A stretch of DNA of 40,082 bases, taken from contig JAFEGD010000076.1 of NCBI GenBank assembly GCA_018240245.1, forward strand, positions 1 to 40,082, in the 5' to 3' direction. Each line of letters opens with the position of its first letter. Position 1 is the stretch's first letter. Positions 18,571-27,293 of this stretch are shown here, piece by piece. This stretch comes from Spirochaetota bacterium (GTDB taxonomy: Bacteria > Spirochaetota > Leptospiria > Turneriellales > Turneriellaceae). The notes below the pieces were generated by a model. The model was not told the DNA's origin. It made no database searches and worked only from the letters and a program-made list of their open reading frames with translations. The position numbers were made by a program, and so were the translations under genes.

Positions 18571-19614
18571 ATTCGCTTTTCTGCAAATATCTTGTTGGGT
18601 CTTCTTATCGGCGGAGGACTCAATGTTTTACAAGCTCAAACTTCTGCCGTTGCAACTCCCGCCCCAGCTGCGCCCAAAAAGTTGCTGTTTCTGCCGTTCT
18701 ATAACGCAGCGAACAACGCCGATTTCAAGTGGCTTGAAACGACGATCGGCGAATCGATCGATCGAATTGCGAAGGCGAAATATCGCTATGTGAAAATCGC
18801 CGATGCTGCATTTCAGAGCTATTTCAATAAGAAAGGCTATAACTCAGCCGATCTCTATAGCCGCGAAAAAGTGCGAGAAATCGCGAAAAATCTGGGCGCC
18901 GACGGCGTCATTTTCGGCGAATTTAAACCCGACACTTCGACTACGACCGAAGCGACCGGTGAGCTCCTCGTGACCGGCAAGATTCTCTCGGTCATCGACA
19001 ACGAACTGGTCGCAGAAAAAACCATCACGATGCCCGTGTCGGCAGAGATGTTTGATGCGGTCGAAGAGGTCTCGCAGGCATTGGGCGAGAATATCAAGAA
19101 TCTCTTTTTTCCCTCGGACAAAGGCGCGTTAGCGCGCGCAGCGGTACTGCCCGGCTGGGGGCACATGTATAAACAGCGCACGACTTGGGGCTATGCGTGG
19201 GGCGGCCTCTTTTGGTCGAGCGTCGCGTTTACTCTCTTGTCGACGGCGCAGTATGTGCGCTACAGCATCGAGTACAAAAATTATTCCCCCGTATATTATA
19301 AGTCGACCGGCGGAGGGACCTCTTTGCGCGATAGCGATGCACAATCTCAGTTTGACAGTCTAAGCGGCAGTGTTGACACATGGGGCCAGATGACCATCAT
19401 CGGCCTCGTCGGTATCGGTGTCACGTATCTAGGTAATTTGCTGCACGCTTATTTTATCAAACCCGACATTGTCGATAACCCGGCCGCCCTCAGCGCGCAC
19501 AGCGGCGCGAGGTTCAATTTTCGTCTGGTACCGATGGCGACAGGTTTAGTCGGGACGGGCCTAAGCCCGTCGCTTCAAGTACGCGGTGAAGTATCTTTAG
19601 TTTGGAAATTTTAG
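18571..19614 (+). CDS. Secreted CsgG/TolB-like protein with C-terminal membrane region (probable ATT start)
   Basis: The frame is open from 18400, but the part before 18560 looks non-coding and contains a repeat. The only well-placed ribosome-binding site is AAGGAG at 18559-18564, which points to an ATT at 18571. That gives RFSANILLGLLIGGG, a good signal peptide ending VLQAQ, and 347 residues. Residues about 30-190 form a CsgG/TolB-like domain (KKLLFLPFYNAANNADFKWL, LGADGVIFGEF, MFDAVEEVSQALGENIKNLF) related to the C-terminal domain of the 7920 gene. The rest (AVLPGWGHMYKQRTTWGYAWG, then two hydrophobic helices) resembles DUF5683-type envelope proteins. The large lipoprotein follows 24 nt later, so co-transcription is likely. 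Confidence 0.72.
   Translation: MRFSANILLGLLIGGGLNVLQAQTSAVATPAPAAPKKLLFLPFYNAANNADFKWLETTIGESIDRIAKAKYRYVKIADAAFQSYFNKKGYNSADLYSREKVREIAKNLGADGVIFGEFKPDTSTTTEATGELLVTGKILSVIDNELVAEKTITMPVSAEMFDAVEEVSQALGENIKNLFFPSDKGALARAAVLPGWGHMYKQRTTWGYAWGGLFWSSVAFTLLSTAQYVRYSIEYKNYSPVYYKSTGGGTSLRDSDAQSQFDSLSGSVDTWGQMTIIGLVGIGVTYLGNLLHAYFIKPDIVDNPAALSAHSGARFNFRLVPMATGLVGTGLSPSLQVRGEVSLVWKF
19554..19571. repeat. GGGCYTAAGCCC palindrome, copy 1 (inside the 18571 gene)
   Basis: GACGGGC-CTAA-GCCCGTC is a perfect 7-bp hairpin coding for TGLSPS near the C-terminus. It shares its core and reading frame with copies at 19678 and 32764. Confidence 0.5.
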
Positions 19615-19638
19615 AAAGCGCATGAGCAGAGGAGAATT

Positions 19639-22044
19639 ATGAAATCACAGAATAAATTTCGTCTCGCTATTTTTTTACCATTAGCCATGGGCTTAAGCCC
19701 GTGGCTAATGGGTTGCAGTGCAAATCTCAACGATAATTGCCTCAATCCCAAAGCGCCGTGCTTTGTCGCCGACACAACACCCGTGACCGTCGTGAGTTCG
19801 GTACCGGCCAGCGGCGCGTCGATTCAGAATATTAACGAGATACAAAAAGTTCAATTCTCGAGGCCCGTGCATGGCGCCGACAACCCCGCTTCTTACCAAT
19901 TCAGCGGCGCGGGTACTTTGACGGTGAGCGCCGTCACGAAAATCGACGACACAACGTATGCGCTGACGGTTGCGGGTAGCATGTCGATGGGCACTATCAC
20001 GCTTTCGTTTCCCGGCGTCGTCGCGTGGGGCGGGGTCGCCGTGAGCGGTACGGCGTCTTGGGTCGGCGCGGGCGTGTGGCAGCCGAGTGGCGGTGCCGTG
20101 CTCGCGATGACCAAACAAGATGGCATACTTTATTTGGGCGGTAGTTTTACCTATTTCGGGCCCAGCACAGGCGGCGGTGTGCCCATCGACACCGCGACGG
20201 GCACACTTTCACCCGTGCCTTTCGTCAATGGCTATATTTATGCGGTACAAAGCGACGGGGCGGGCGGTTGGTTTATCGGCGGGTCGTTTACCAAAGTAGG
20301 TACAGAAACCCGCAACAATTTGGCGCGCATCAACGCCGACGGCACTCTCAACCCATGGAGCCCCAATGCGAATGGCGATGTCAATGCGATCCTTTTCGAG
20401 GCAGGCATTGTCTATGTGGGTGGCGTATTCACAAACGTGGGTGGGCAAGCGCGTAATCGTATCGCCGCCATCGACGCTACGACGGGTTTGGCAACCGCAT
20501 GGAACCCCAGTGCAAACGCCGACGTGTGGGTGCTTACCGCCGGGTCGGGTGTGATTTACGCGGGAGGTGGTTTCACGAATATCGGCGGGCAACTACGCAA
20601 CCGCATCGCAGCACTCGATACAGCGACAGGCTCGGCAACCGCTTGGAATCCCAATGCTAATGCTACCGTCTACACGCTCGGTATCGATGTGGGAGTTATC
20701 TACGCGGGCGGTGATTTTACCACCATCGGCGGCCAAGCGCGGGGTCGCATCGCGGCCATCGATGCCTCGACAGGCTCGGCAACCGCTTGGAATCCCAATG
20801 CTAATGCTACCGTCTACACGCTCGGTCTGGATTCGGGAGTCGTCTACGCAGGTGGTGCCTTCACCAATATTGGCGGCCAACCCAGAAGCAAGATTGCCGC
20901 CATCGATACGGCGACCGGCTTGGCAACCGCGTGGAATCCCAATGCGACGGGTGGAGGCTTGACAGTCTGGGCTCTTACTGTTTCAGCGGGCATTGTCTAT
21001 GCAGGCGGGGAGTTCGCAAATATAGGCGGCCAGGCGCGCAGCAGCCTCGCGGCTTTAGATGCATCGACGGGACTCGCCACGGCGTGGAACCCGAACCCCA
21101 ACAAGATTGTCTATGCTCTCAAAAACAACGCGGGACGCATCTTTGCGGGCGGCGACTTCACCAGCATGGGCGGCCAGGCACGCAACCGTCTCGCTGCACT
21201 CGATTCTAACGGAGCACTCACGGCATGGAACCCGGGCGCAGATGGGGCTGTTTATGCGCTGGCTTCGCAAACAGGCGTTATATATGCAGGCGGACAATTC
21301 TTAAATATTGGCGGCCAGGCGCGCAATAAAATCGCAGCCATCGATACGACGATAGGCTCGGCAACCGGTTGGAACCCCAATGCGAGCGCAGCCGTTTGGG
21401 TGCTTACCGCCGGGTCAGGCGTTATCTATGCGGGCGGTGAGTTCACAACAATCGCAGGGCAACCACGAAGTAATATCGCTGCACTCGATGTCTCGACAGG
21501 CGCGGCAACCGCATGGAGTCCCAATGCCAATGGTACGGTGGCGACGCTTGTATTGGACGCAGGGCTTGTATACGCAGGCGGGAGCTTTGCCACTATCGGT
21601 GGTCAAGCCCGCAGTCGCATCGCGGCGCTCGATAGTTCGACGGGTTTGGCCACGGCATGGAACCCCAATGCGACGGGTAGCGTCAGCACCCTTGCACTCG
21701 CTTCGGGGCTTGTTTATGCTGGAGGCGCATTCACGAATATCGGTGGACAAGCGCGCAATAAGATCGCCGCCATCGATGCTTCGACCGGCATGGCAACCAC
21801 ATGGAATCCCAATGCAAATAATACAGTCAACTGCCTCGCCGTCGCATCAGGTGCGGTTTACGCGGGAGGCCAATTTAACATGATTGGTGGGCAAATGCGG
21901 ATGTATGCTGCCGCACTCGACGCCTCGACGGGCTTGGGAACTGCATGGAATCCCCTTTCGGTCAATATAATCAGCACAATCTTAGTCGACAACAACAGAG
22001 TCTATGCTGGCGGGCAAAACGCACTGCTGGTGGTCGAGAAGTAG
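19639..22044 (+). CDS. Repeat lipoprotein with about 13 propeller-like GGxFTxIGGQ repeats
   Basis: The product has 801 residues. The start is supported by GAGGAG. The signal peptide ends LMGC (Cys about 26), so it is a lipoprotein. Residues about 47-140 resemble an Ig-like Big_5/SbsA domain (VVSSVPASGASIQNINEIQK). From about 155 to the end come 13 units of about 48 residues of the type YAGGxFTNIGGQARNRIAAIDxxTGxATAWNPNANxxVYxL. These resemble delta-60/DUF5122-type beta-propeller repeats. The first two units and the last are most diverged; the middle ones are nearly identical, even at DNA level. The whole plan (lipobox, Ig domain, propeller) matches the 868-residue lipoprotein at 4621. A surface or periplasmic binding role is inferred. 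Confidence 0.88.
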   Translation: MKSQNKFRLAIFLPLAMGLSPWLMGCSANLNDNCLNPKAPCFVADTTPVTVVSSVPASGASIQNINEIQKVQFSRPVHGADNPASYQFSGAGTLTVSAVTKIDDTTYALTVAGSMSMGTITLSFPGVVAWGGVAVSGTASWVGAGVWQPSGGAVLAMTKQDGILYLGGSFTYFGPSTGGGVPIDTATGTLSPVPFVNGYIYAVQSDGAGGWFIGGSFTKVGTETRNNLARINADGTLNPWSPNANGDVNAILFEAGIVYVGGVFTNVGGQARNRIAAIDATTGLATAWNPSANADVWVLTAGSGVIYAGGGFTNIGGQLRNRIAALDTATGSATAWNPNANATVYTLGIDVGVIYAGGDFTTIGGQARGRIAAIDASTGSATAWNPNANATVYTLGLDSGVVYAGGAFTNIGGQPRSKIAAIDTATGLATAWNPNATGGGLTVWALTVSAGIVYAGGEFANIGGQARSSLAALDASTGLATAWNPNPNKIVYALKNNAGRIFAGGDFTSMGGQARNRLAALDSNGALTAWNPGADGAVYALASQTGVIYAGGQFLNIGGQARNKIAAIDTTIGSATGWNPNASAAVWVLTAGSGVIYAGGEFTTIAGQPRSNIAALDVSTGAATAWSPNANGTVATLVLDAGLVYAGGSFATIGGQARSRIAALDSSTGLATAWNPNATGSVSTLALASGLVYAGGAFTNIGGQARNKIAAIDASTGMATTWNPNANNTVNCLAVASGAVYAGGQFNMIGGQMRMYAAALDASTGLGTAWNPLSVNIISTILVDNNRVYAGGQNALLVVEK
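19678..19711. repeat. 34-bp palindrome inside a signal-peptide coding region
   Basis: CCATTAGCCATGGGCTTAAG and the following 14 bases form an almost perfect palindrome: 16 of 17 pairs match and the other is T/G, which can pair in RNA. It codes for LAMGLSPWLMG, the hydrophobic part of the lipoprotein signal peptide. It shares the GGGYTTAAGCCC core with 19554 and 32764. Confidence 0.75.
20107..22026 (+). repeat. Tandem 144-bp coding repeats
   Basis: About 13 tandem units of about 144 bp code for the propeller-like repeats. Bases 20624-20682 and 20768-20826 are identical over 59 bp, exactly 144 bp apart. Another near-identical stretch (TGGGTGCTTACCGCCGGGTC) occurs near 20526 and 21397. Confidence 0.85.
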
Positions 22045-22077
22045 GGGGTAGCTATTACGGCAAACGGCAAGCCCGCC

Positions 22078-23021
22078 TTATCGACTACACAACATCACTG
22101 CCGCCGTCTCAACCTCGCTCTCGGTCGTAAAGCGTCCCAAACTGATGCGCAGCGCGCCTGCGATGAGCGCGTCGGGTAGGTGCATCGCGCGCAAAACATG
22201 CGACGGCCGTTCAGAACCCGAGCTGCACGCAGCGCCGGTCGAGAGCGCGAGCCGGTCGCGAAAGCGGGTGATGAATTCTTTGTTGTCGATGCTCGGCAAC
22301 GAAATATGCAGCGCGCCAGCAACACGGTGTGCGGTGTCACCGTTCACAACCATCTGCGGGTAGTGGGATTGCAAACGTGCTTGTAAGGTATCTCTGAACG
22401 CGCCGATGCGCAGAGCGTCGCTCGCTTGTTCTGCGACGGCATAGTCGAGAGCCTGCGCTAAGGTAGCAACGAGCGGCGCGTTGGTCGTGCCGGGGACCGG
22501 TGAAATTAGCGCACGGTCTTTGCCGGTCGCAAAGTGGGATTGAATCTCCTGGCGCAGGCTGCCCACATTACGATGATTCAGCGCCGAAACAAAATACGTT
22601 TCAGAAAACCCGAGTTCGAAGAACTCAGAGGCTTCAGCCTCAAGCTGCAGGTTGTCGATGAAGTTGACCACGAGCCACACGGGTTTTTTCATACGCCGCA
22701 GGCGTTTCACGAGGTCTGCTTCGAAAGGGGTTAATCCCCCCCTTGCTACCACAAAGAGCAGCAGGTGAAATTTATCGAGCTGCTTTTCGGCCATGCGCAC
22801 CGCCGCGAGCGTCAGTTCGTCATTGCGTATGTACTTTTCACTCTCGAAACCCGGAAAGTCGGTGAGCGTCCAACTGCCTTCGCCCAGGGTACCTTTTCGC
22901 GTATCAGATCGCGCGTGACGCCCGGCTGGTTGTAGATGATACTCTTGCGGTGGTCGATGAGGCGGTTGAAGAGCGAGCTTTTGCCCACGTTTTGTCGGCA
23001 GATAATCGCGATCGCAGGCAT
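22078..23021 (-). pseudogene. Broken Der-like GTPase fragment joined to a cysteine desulfurase C-terminus
   Basis: From ATG 23021 the frame encodes the start of a Der/EngA GTPase: [18 protein letters not shown] (P-loop) and PGVTRDLI. One missing base near 22892-22895 ends this frame at 22812. The next frame restores [19 protein letters not shown] (the G3 motif, DFPG for DTPG) and continues through KPVWLVVNFID, where the G4 motif NKxD has Phe for Lys. At about 22530-22500 the sequence becomes the last part of a NifS/IscS desulfurase: GTTNAPLVATLAQALDYA, then LSTGAACSSGSERPSHVLRAM with the catalytic-Cys loop. The PLP-binding part is missing. A deletion between neighbouring der and nifS genes is the simplest history. 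It lies 11 nt after the ABC-F gene. Confidence 0.72.
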
Positions 23022-23032
23022 GCCTTTTTCTA

Positions 23033-24457
23033 CTACAGATCGGGGCTCATGTCAAGCACAACGCGCGTCCCGATATCGAGCAAATCCATGAAGCCGGCAT
23101 CATGGCTGACGACGAGGGTAATCCCCCCGAAGGCATTCAGAAAGTCGGCATAGAGCGCACGGGTTTTTCGGTCGAGCCCGGTTTCGGCCTCATCAGAAAA
23201 AATGCCGGCATAGGGTTCGGGCCGCTGCGCAATCAGCAGAAGATGAAACCGCATCTTCTCACCCGCACTCAGGGTGGCGAAGGACCTTAGCGCAGCATCA
23301 CCCGCAAAACCATAGCCGCCCATAAGCCGCCGCGCAGCCCCGGTTTCGGTGATGCCGAGCATCTGTTGTGCGAGAACGAAGAGCGGTGTATCGGGTTCGA
23401 GTGCAGAGTGGGTCGGGTCAATCAGGCGGATTTCTCCTTTGGTCCGAAAAATTTCTCCCGTGCTCTCCAGGCTTCTTGCGCCGAGAATTTTTTTCAGCAA
23501 CATGCTCTTGCCTGCGCCATTTTTTCCCTGAAGAGCGACTTTGTCGCCGCCCTGTGCGCTGAATGATACGGGTTTTTGCCAGAGCGCCACACCGTTTTTA
23601 TGATACAGTTGCAGGTTATTCAGCTCAAGCCGGGCTTTTTGCGACTGCGCTTTGCTTTCGCCGGTGAAAGCAAAAGAAGTTTCGCACCCCCGTTCGGCAC
23701 GCAGTGCGCTGAGTTGTTCTGCATTCTCTTCGCTGCGCTCGTGGTTTTGCCGTACGATTTTACCGAGGGTTTTTTCAGCATTCCGTTTCATGAGCCCGCG
23801 CATGATACGTGGTATCCCCGCATTCGGTGCACGCCGCGCCGCATTGAGGCTGCGTTTTTCTTGCCGTTCGACGCGCATGCGCTGCGCTTTTGCTTCGTTT
23901 TTGAGATGCTGCTCGGCTTTGTCGATTGCCGCTACAGCGCGCGCGTCGCGGCTTTCGATGGCCCCGATGTATTCGGCATAAGGCATACGGTAGAGCGCGG
24001 CGCGTTTTTTCTCGATATGCAGAACCGCATCGGCCGTATCGATGAGCGTTGGGTCATGCGTCGCCATCACGACAATGCCGCGATGCCGCCGCAAGGCCTC
24101 TGCCAGCCAGCGCCGGTTTGCATAATCAAGATGTGTTTCGGGCTCGTCCAGAAACAGCATGCGTTTATTGTCGCGCATGAGCTCGCTGAGCCGCCGCATC
24201 TTTGCCTGACCGCTACTTTCGCTACCGGTGAGCGCGCTTTGCGCCAACCAGCCAAATTCGGTGATACCGTGATGCGCAACCGAACCGCGTTGCGGTATCA
24301 GGTCATGCATCATGAGACGCATGAGCGTGGTTTTGCCCGCGCCATTGGGGCCTGCAAGCGCCGTGACCCCCGAATTTAATGAAAGGCTGAGGCCTTCGAG
24401 AAGTGCGCCGCCTGAAGGAAAAGAAAATGAAACTTCAGAAAGTTGTAATACCTGCAT
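23033..24457 (-). CDS. ABC-F family ATPase (short form)
   Basis: The product has 474 residues with two ABC cassettes and no membrane segments. Cassette 1: Walker A GPNGAGKT (36-43), a weak signature [10 protein letters not shown] (81-90) and Walker B MLFLDEP (100-106). A basic helical linker follows (about 170-260, rich in Arg, Lys and Glu). Cassette 2: Walker A GKNGAGKS (about 311), signature LSAGEKMR (about 394) and [15 protein letters not shown] proteins act on the ribosome in translation control or antibiotic protection; some are housekeeping. It is shorter than most (500-650). Codon use is less CGCG-rich than that of native neighbours. It sits between two broken genes, including a TetR regulator, which would fit an acquired resistance block. 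Confidence 0.88.
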   Translation of the reverse strand: MQVLQLSEVSFSFPSGGALLEGLSLSLNSGVTALAGPNGAGKTTLMRLMMHDLIPQRGSVAHHGITEFGWLAQSALTGSESSGQAKMRRLSELMRDNKRMLFLDEPETHLDYANRRWLAEALRRHRGIVVMATHDPTLIDTADAVLHIEKKRAALYRMPYAEYIGAIESRDARAVAAIDKAEQHLKNEAKAQRMRVERQEKRSLNAARRAPNAGIPRIMRGLMKRNAEKTLGKIVRQNHERSEENAEQLSALRAERGCETSFAFTGESKAQSQKARLELNNLQLYHKNGVALWQKPVSFSAQGGDKVALQGKNGAGKSMLLKKILGARSLESTGEIFRTKGEIRLIDPTHSALEPDTPLFVLAQQMLGITETGAARRLMGGYGFAGDAALRSFATLSAGEKMRFHLLLIAQRPEPYAGIFSDEAETGLDRKTRALYADFLNAFGGITLVVSHDAGFMDLLDIGTRVVLDMSPDL

Positions 24458-24576
24458 ATCTGCTCCTTGTATGCATGCCCGGTTGGGGCGTTTGAAACGT
24501 ATGGGAGCAGGTTAGCGCATTGCCGCGGCGGTTGCCGCAACACGATTATAACAACTTTATTTCAGGGTGGCAAAAA

Positions 24577-25140
24577 TTATCGCAGGTTTTTCATAACCCA
24601 GCGTAGTGTTGTTTCGATCTGTGCCGCGCGTTTCTTTTTTTCCCGGGCCGAAAAATGCACTTCGGCCATCAGGTAACCGTGCAAGTAGTCGACGAGCAGG
24701 TCGCGCATGAGCTCGGTGCGTTCAGCGTCAAAACCCTCACCCGCGAGAGTCTTCAGAAGAATTGCATTGAATGTATCAATCGCTGGTATGCGCAGCTCGC
24801 CGCGTGTGATGAGAAATTGCGTCAGGCGAAAATTGCGGAGTGCAAGCTCGTGGTATGCCATAAGCAATGAAAGTGAAGCTTCTTGCCATGCGGCGCCTGG
24901 CGGGGGGGGTAGTTGGCAGATTCTGGAAAACCTCTTCAAGCGCCGCCTGCCAGAGCGCATCGCGGTCTGGGAAATAATGGTAGAGAGCCATCGGGTCGAC
25001 TTTGAGATGCGCAGCGAGTGTGCGCATGCTAAGTTCGCCGTCGCCCTGTTGCAGCAAGGCGATCGTTTCACGCAGAATCTGTTCCCGTGCGAGTTTGGGT
25101 TTTGCCGGTCTCGCCGGGCCACACGCTGATCGTTTCGAAG
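24577..25140 (-). pseudogene. TetR-family regulator, frameshifted at a run of eight C/G
   Basis: Two frames together make one TetR protein. The N-terminal half (LAREQILRETIALLQQGDGE, then SMRTLAAHLKVDPMALYHYF, the helix-turn-helix) is in one frame. The ligand-binding half (AAWQEASLSLLMAYHELALR to the end, WVMKNLR) is in another. They meet at eight C on the coding strand (24902-24909); seven would join them in frame. No ATG, GTG or TTG lies at a suitable place upstream. The 5' region instead has repeated GGTGGCGTG units, so the true start may also be lost. It is upstream of and parallel to the ABC-F gene, the usual arrangement for a local repressor. A sequencing error in the homopolymer is possible. 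Confidence 0.72.
24902..24909 (+). repeat. Homopolymer G8 tract in the TetR gene
   Basis: Eight G lie exactly at the junction of the two TetR frames. Loss of one base restores the frame. Such tracts slip during replication and are common phase-variation switches. Confidence 0.6.
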
Positions 25141-25222
25141 CGCGTCGTTGCCGATTACTTTTCGCAGGTGGCGTGAAAAACCCACGCGGTGGCGTGCGTG
25201 GCGTGATACCCGATAAAAGATA

Positions 25223-26365
25223 TTATCCCTTATAGACCCAGTCTACATTAAAACCCATATTTCGGGCGAGCTCACGTTGCGGATAAATGTTTGAATGCAA
25301 TAATTCAATAAACTTCTCCTGACTCATTTTCATCGGCGAAGTCCCGCCTTTATCTTGGAATAAAATTTCATAATCTTCAAGAATTTTACTAACACCCGAT
25401 TTTTTCGAAACTACATGGAAAGCTTGATACTGGGCAACTGCGAACGGTTGAAAATATCGTTCCAAACTCGGCAGGGAGTCACTTTTAGAAGAATTAACCT
25501 CTTTCGATGTTGGGATGAGATTCCAGAGCAAATCATGAGTCACAAAGCTCCATGGCAAAAAATGATCAATCGATGCGCTCTTGTCGGTGATTCTTTTGCC
25601 AGAATAAATACAATTCAGCGGCCCGGCTAGTTCCCAAAATTTCTTGGCAGTGGCGAGATGCCTCTGTAATGGTGCGAATAGTTTTTGCGAAATACCGGGC
25701 ACATTTGGGTTAAATTTTTGTACAAACTGAATTAGATGCCAGTGACAAAAACTCTCGAGGATTTCCAAATGCCGCGCCATGTAACCAAACCAACGCGGTT
25801 GAATCTCAATATGCTTTTTATCTGCGGTAAACCGATATAAAGACAAATTCTGGTGATTTTGAAAATTTGCGCTGGCTAATGCGACTATTTTCTCCTGTTT
25901 TTCTTGGTCGCGTATGCCCTTCAACTCATTCGCAAACCATGGCGTCAAAAACCGAAAAGGAACAAATCGACCCCGCTCAAAAAGAGATTTAGCCGCCTTA
26001 GATTTTGGGTCATCTCGAAGGACAGCCTCGGCTATTTTCGCAACGTTGGCGTATGACTCGCTTATTGGAATATTTTTCTCGCTGATGAAGCTTTTTACCA
26101 CCTCGGACAAAGCATCGGATTTTCCGAAAGACAATCGAAAATAGTTCACGGGATACCACGCTCCAGCCGCCATGTGGGACAGCAGAAAATCAATCGGAGC
26201 GATATTGCTTTTGCCTGATTTTACGAATTCCAAAATCGCCAGAAACCAGAAAAATTTATAAGAAGCTGACGTGTCATTGAACGCCGCCGCCAAATGCTGC
26301 ACGGGTAGATTTTCTGCCTCGGGCGGTGCGGTGAGCTTGTCGAACCGTAAGTCCTGCCGTGCCAT
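25223..26365 (-). CDS. HNH-type endonuclease-like protein, stand-alone
   Basis: The ATG at 26365 (MARQDLRFDKL) is preferred over a TTG at 26404; the product then has 380 residues. The C-terminal half holds an HNH-type core: CIYSGKRIT at about 250, SIDHFLPWSF at about 265 with the central His, and NLIPTSKEVNSSKSD with the Asn and downstream polar residues. The N-terminal two thirds are helical and aromatic-rich (FFWFLAILEFV, AAGAWYPVNYFRLSFGK) with no family I can name. HNH proteins of this kind often act in restriction or mobile-element defence, but no methylase or partner gene lies beside it. The gene is clearly AT-richer than its neighbours, suggesting recent transfer. Confidence 0.7.
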   Translation of the reverse strand: MARQDLRFDKLTAPPEAENLPVQHLAAAFNDTSASYKFFWFLAILEFVKSGKSNIAPIDFLLSHMAAGAWYPVNYFRLSFGKSDALSEVVKSFISEKNIPISESYANVAKIAEAVLRDDPKSKAAKSLFERGRFVPFRFLTPWFANELKGIRDQEKQEKIVALASANFQNHQNLSLYRFTADKKHIEIQPRWFGYMARHLEILESFCHWHLIQFVQKFNPNVPGISQKLFAPLQRHLATAKKFWELAGPLNCIYSGKRITDKSASIDHFLPWSFVTHDLLWNLIPTSKEVNSSKSDSLPSLERYFQPFAVAQYQAFHVVSKKSGVSKILEDYEILFQDKGGTSPMKMSQEKFIELLHSNIYPQRELARNMGFNVDWVYKG

Positions 26366-26406
26366 CCCAGTCACTCTACAGGCCAACGCATATCTCTGAC
26401 ACAAGA

Positions 26407-26433
26407 CTTGCCGTAACTAACTTCATCGGCAAG
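26407..26433 (-). terminator. Weak hairpin between the SDR and HNH genes
   Basis: CTTGCCG (26407-26413) pairs with CGGCAAG (26427-26433). The right arm can also pair within CGGCAAGCTGCCG (26427-26439), so two structures compete. On the minus strand it follows the SDR stop, but only a short TCTTGT comes after. Confidence 0.3.
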
Positions 26434-26457
26434 CTGCCGTGAATACGCCCCGCCCCC

Positions 26458-27249
26458 TCACGTCATGCGAATCGCCGCATCGAGGCGAATCACCTCGCCG
26501 TTCAGATATGTATTCTCGATAATGTGCTGCACGAGCTGCGCGAACTCGGGCGGTTTGCCCATGCGCGGCGGAAACGGAATCGACTCGACTAATTCGTCGC
26601 TCGCTTTACCGGGAAGGCGAGCGACCATCGGCGTCTCGAACGCACCCGGTGCGATTGCCACGACGCGAAAACCATATTGCGCCATTTCGCGCGCGAGCGG
26701 TAGCGTCATGCTCGCGACGCCGCCTTTCGACGCCGAGTACGGCGCTTGCCCGACCTTGCCGTCGAACGCCGCGACCGAGGCGGTGTTGATGAAGACGCCG
26801 CGTTCGCCGTCGGTATTAGGCTCTTGCTTTGACATCGGCGTCGAGGCGATGCTGACGACGTTGTACGTGCCTAGGAGATTGATTTCAATAATTTGTCGCG
26901 CCGCTTCGAGCGCGCCGAACTTCTTTTTCGAGACGGTCTTCACCACGTTGCCGACGCCTGCGCAGTTAATTACTCCGTGCAACGCGCCGAACTTTTCAAA
27001 CGCCAAATCGACCACCGCCTGTATTTCATCGGGGGCGGTGACGCTGGTTTTCAAAAATACTATTTCACCGGGCGTATCGGCTGCGCTCACCGCAGATCTC
27101 TGCGATCGGCTCGCGGCGTCGCTGGGCGCAGGCGGCGCGAGATCGGCAATCACGACATTGCCGCCGAGAGCCACGAGCCGCTCGACGGTCGCGGCGCCTA
27201 ACCCAGAACTACCGCCGGTGACGAGAAAAGTGCTGCCTTTAATTTTCAT
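26458..27249 (-). CDS. SDR-family dehydrogenase, 3-hydroxyacyl-CoA dehydrogenase type 2-like
   Basis: The product has 263 residues. The Rossmann glycine motif TGGSSGLG is at about 11-18, NCAG at about 95, catalytic Ser in NTASVAAFDGKVGQ, and YSASK with Tyr and Lys at about 170-174. The ending PFPPRMGKPPEFAQLVQHII and LNGEVIRLDAAIRM is typical of the HSD10/type-2 3-hydroxyacyl-CoA dehydrogenases, which act in fatty-acid oxidation. The loop after the second strand is longer than usual (SDAASRSQRSAVSAAD). It is transcribed toward the HNH gene. The clpP gene lies upstream on the same strand, 44 nt away. Confidence 0.93.
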   Translation of the reverse strand: MKIKGSTFLVTGGSSGLGAATVERLVALGGNVVIADLAPPAPSDAASRSQRSAVSAADTPGEIVFLKTSVTAPDEIQAVVDLAFEKFGALHGVINCAGVGNVVKTVSKKKFGALEAARQIIEINLLGTYNVVSIASTPMSKQEPNTDGERGVFINTASVAAFDGKVGQAPYSASKGGVASMTLPLAREMAQYGFRVVAIAPGAFETPMVARLPGKASDELVESIPFPPRMGKPPEFAQLVQHIIENTYLNGEVIRLDAAIRMT

Positions 27250-27293
27250 GGGTGCTGCAATTGAGTCGAGTGGCTCGGCTCTCGTCTAAATTG

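Noticed and set aside
20107-22026. Regular repeats as a CRISPR array
   Set aside because: The 144-bp period is in frame throughout, the units encode one protein repeat, and there are no short palindromic repeats with unique spacers.
23576-24379. Plus-strand frame opposite the ABC-F gene
   Set aside because: The minus-strand gene has all ATPase motifs; the plus-strand frame has none.
26465-27289. Long plus-strand frame opposite the SDR gene
   Set aside because: A shadow of the well-supported dehydrogenase; low-complexity Ser/Thr/Pro content and no motif.
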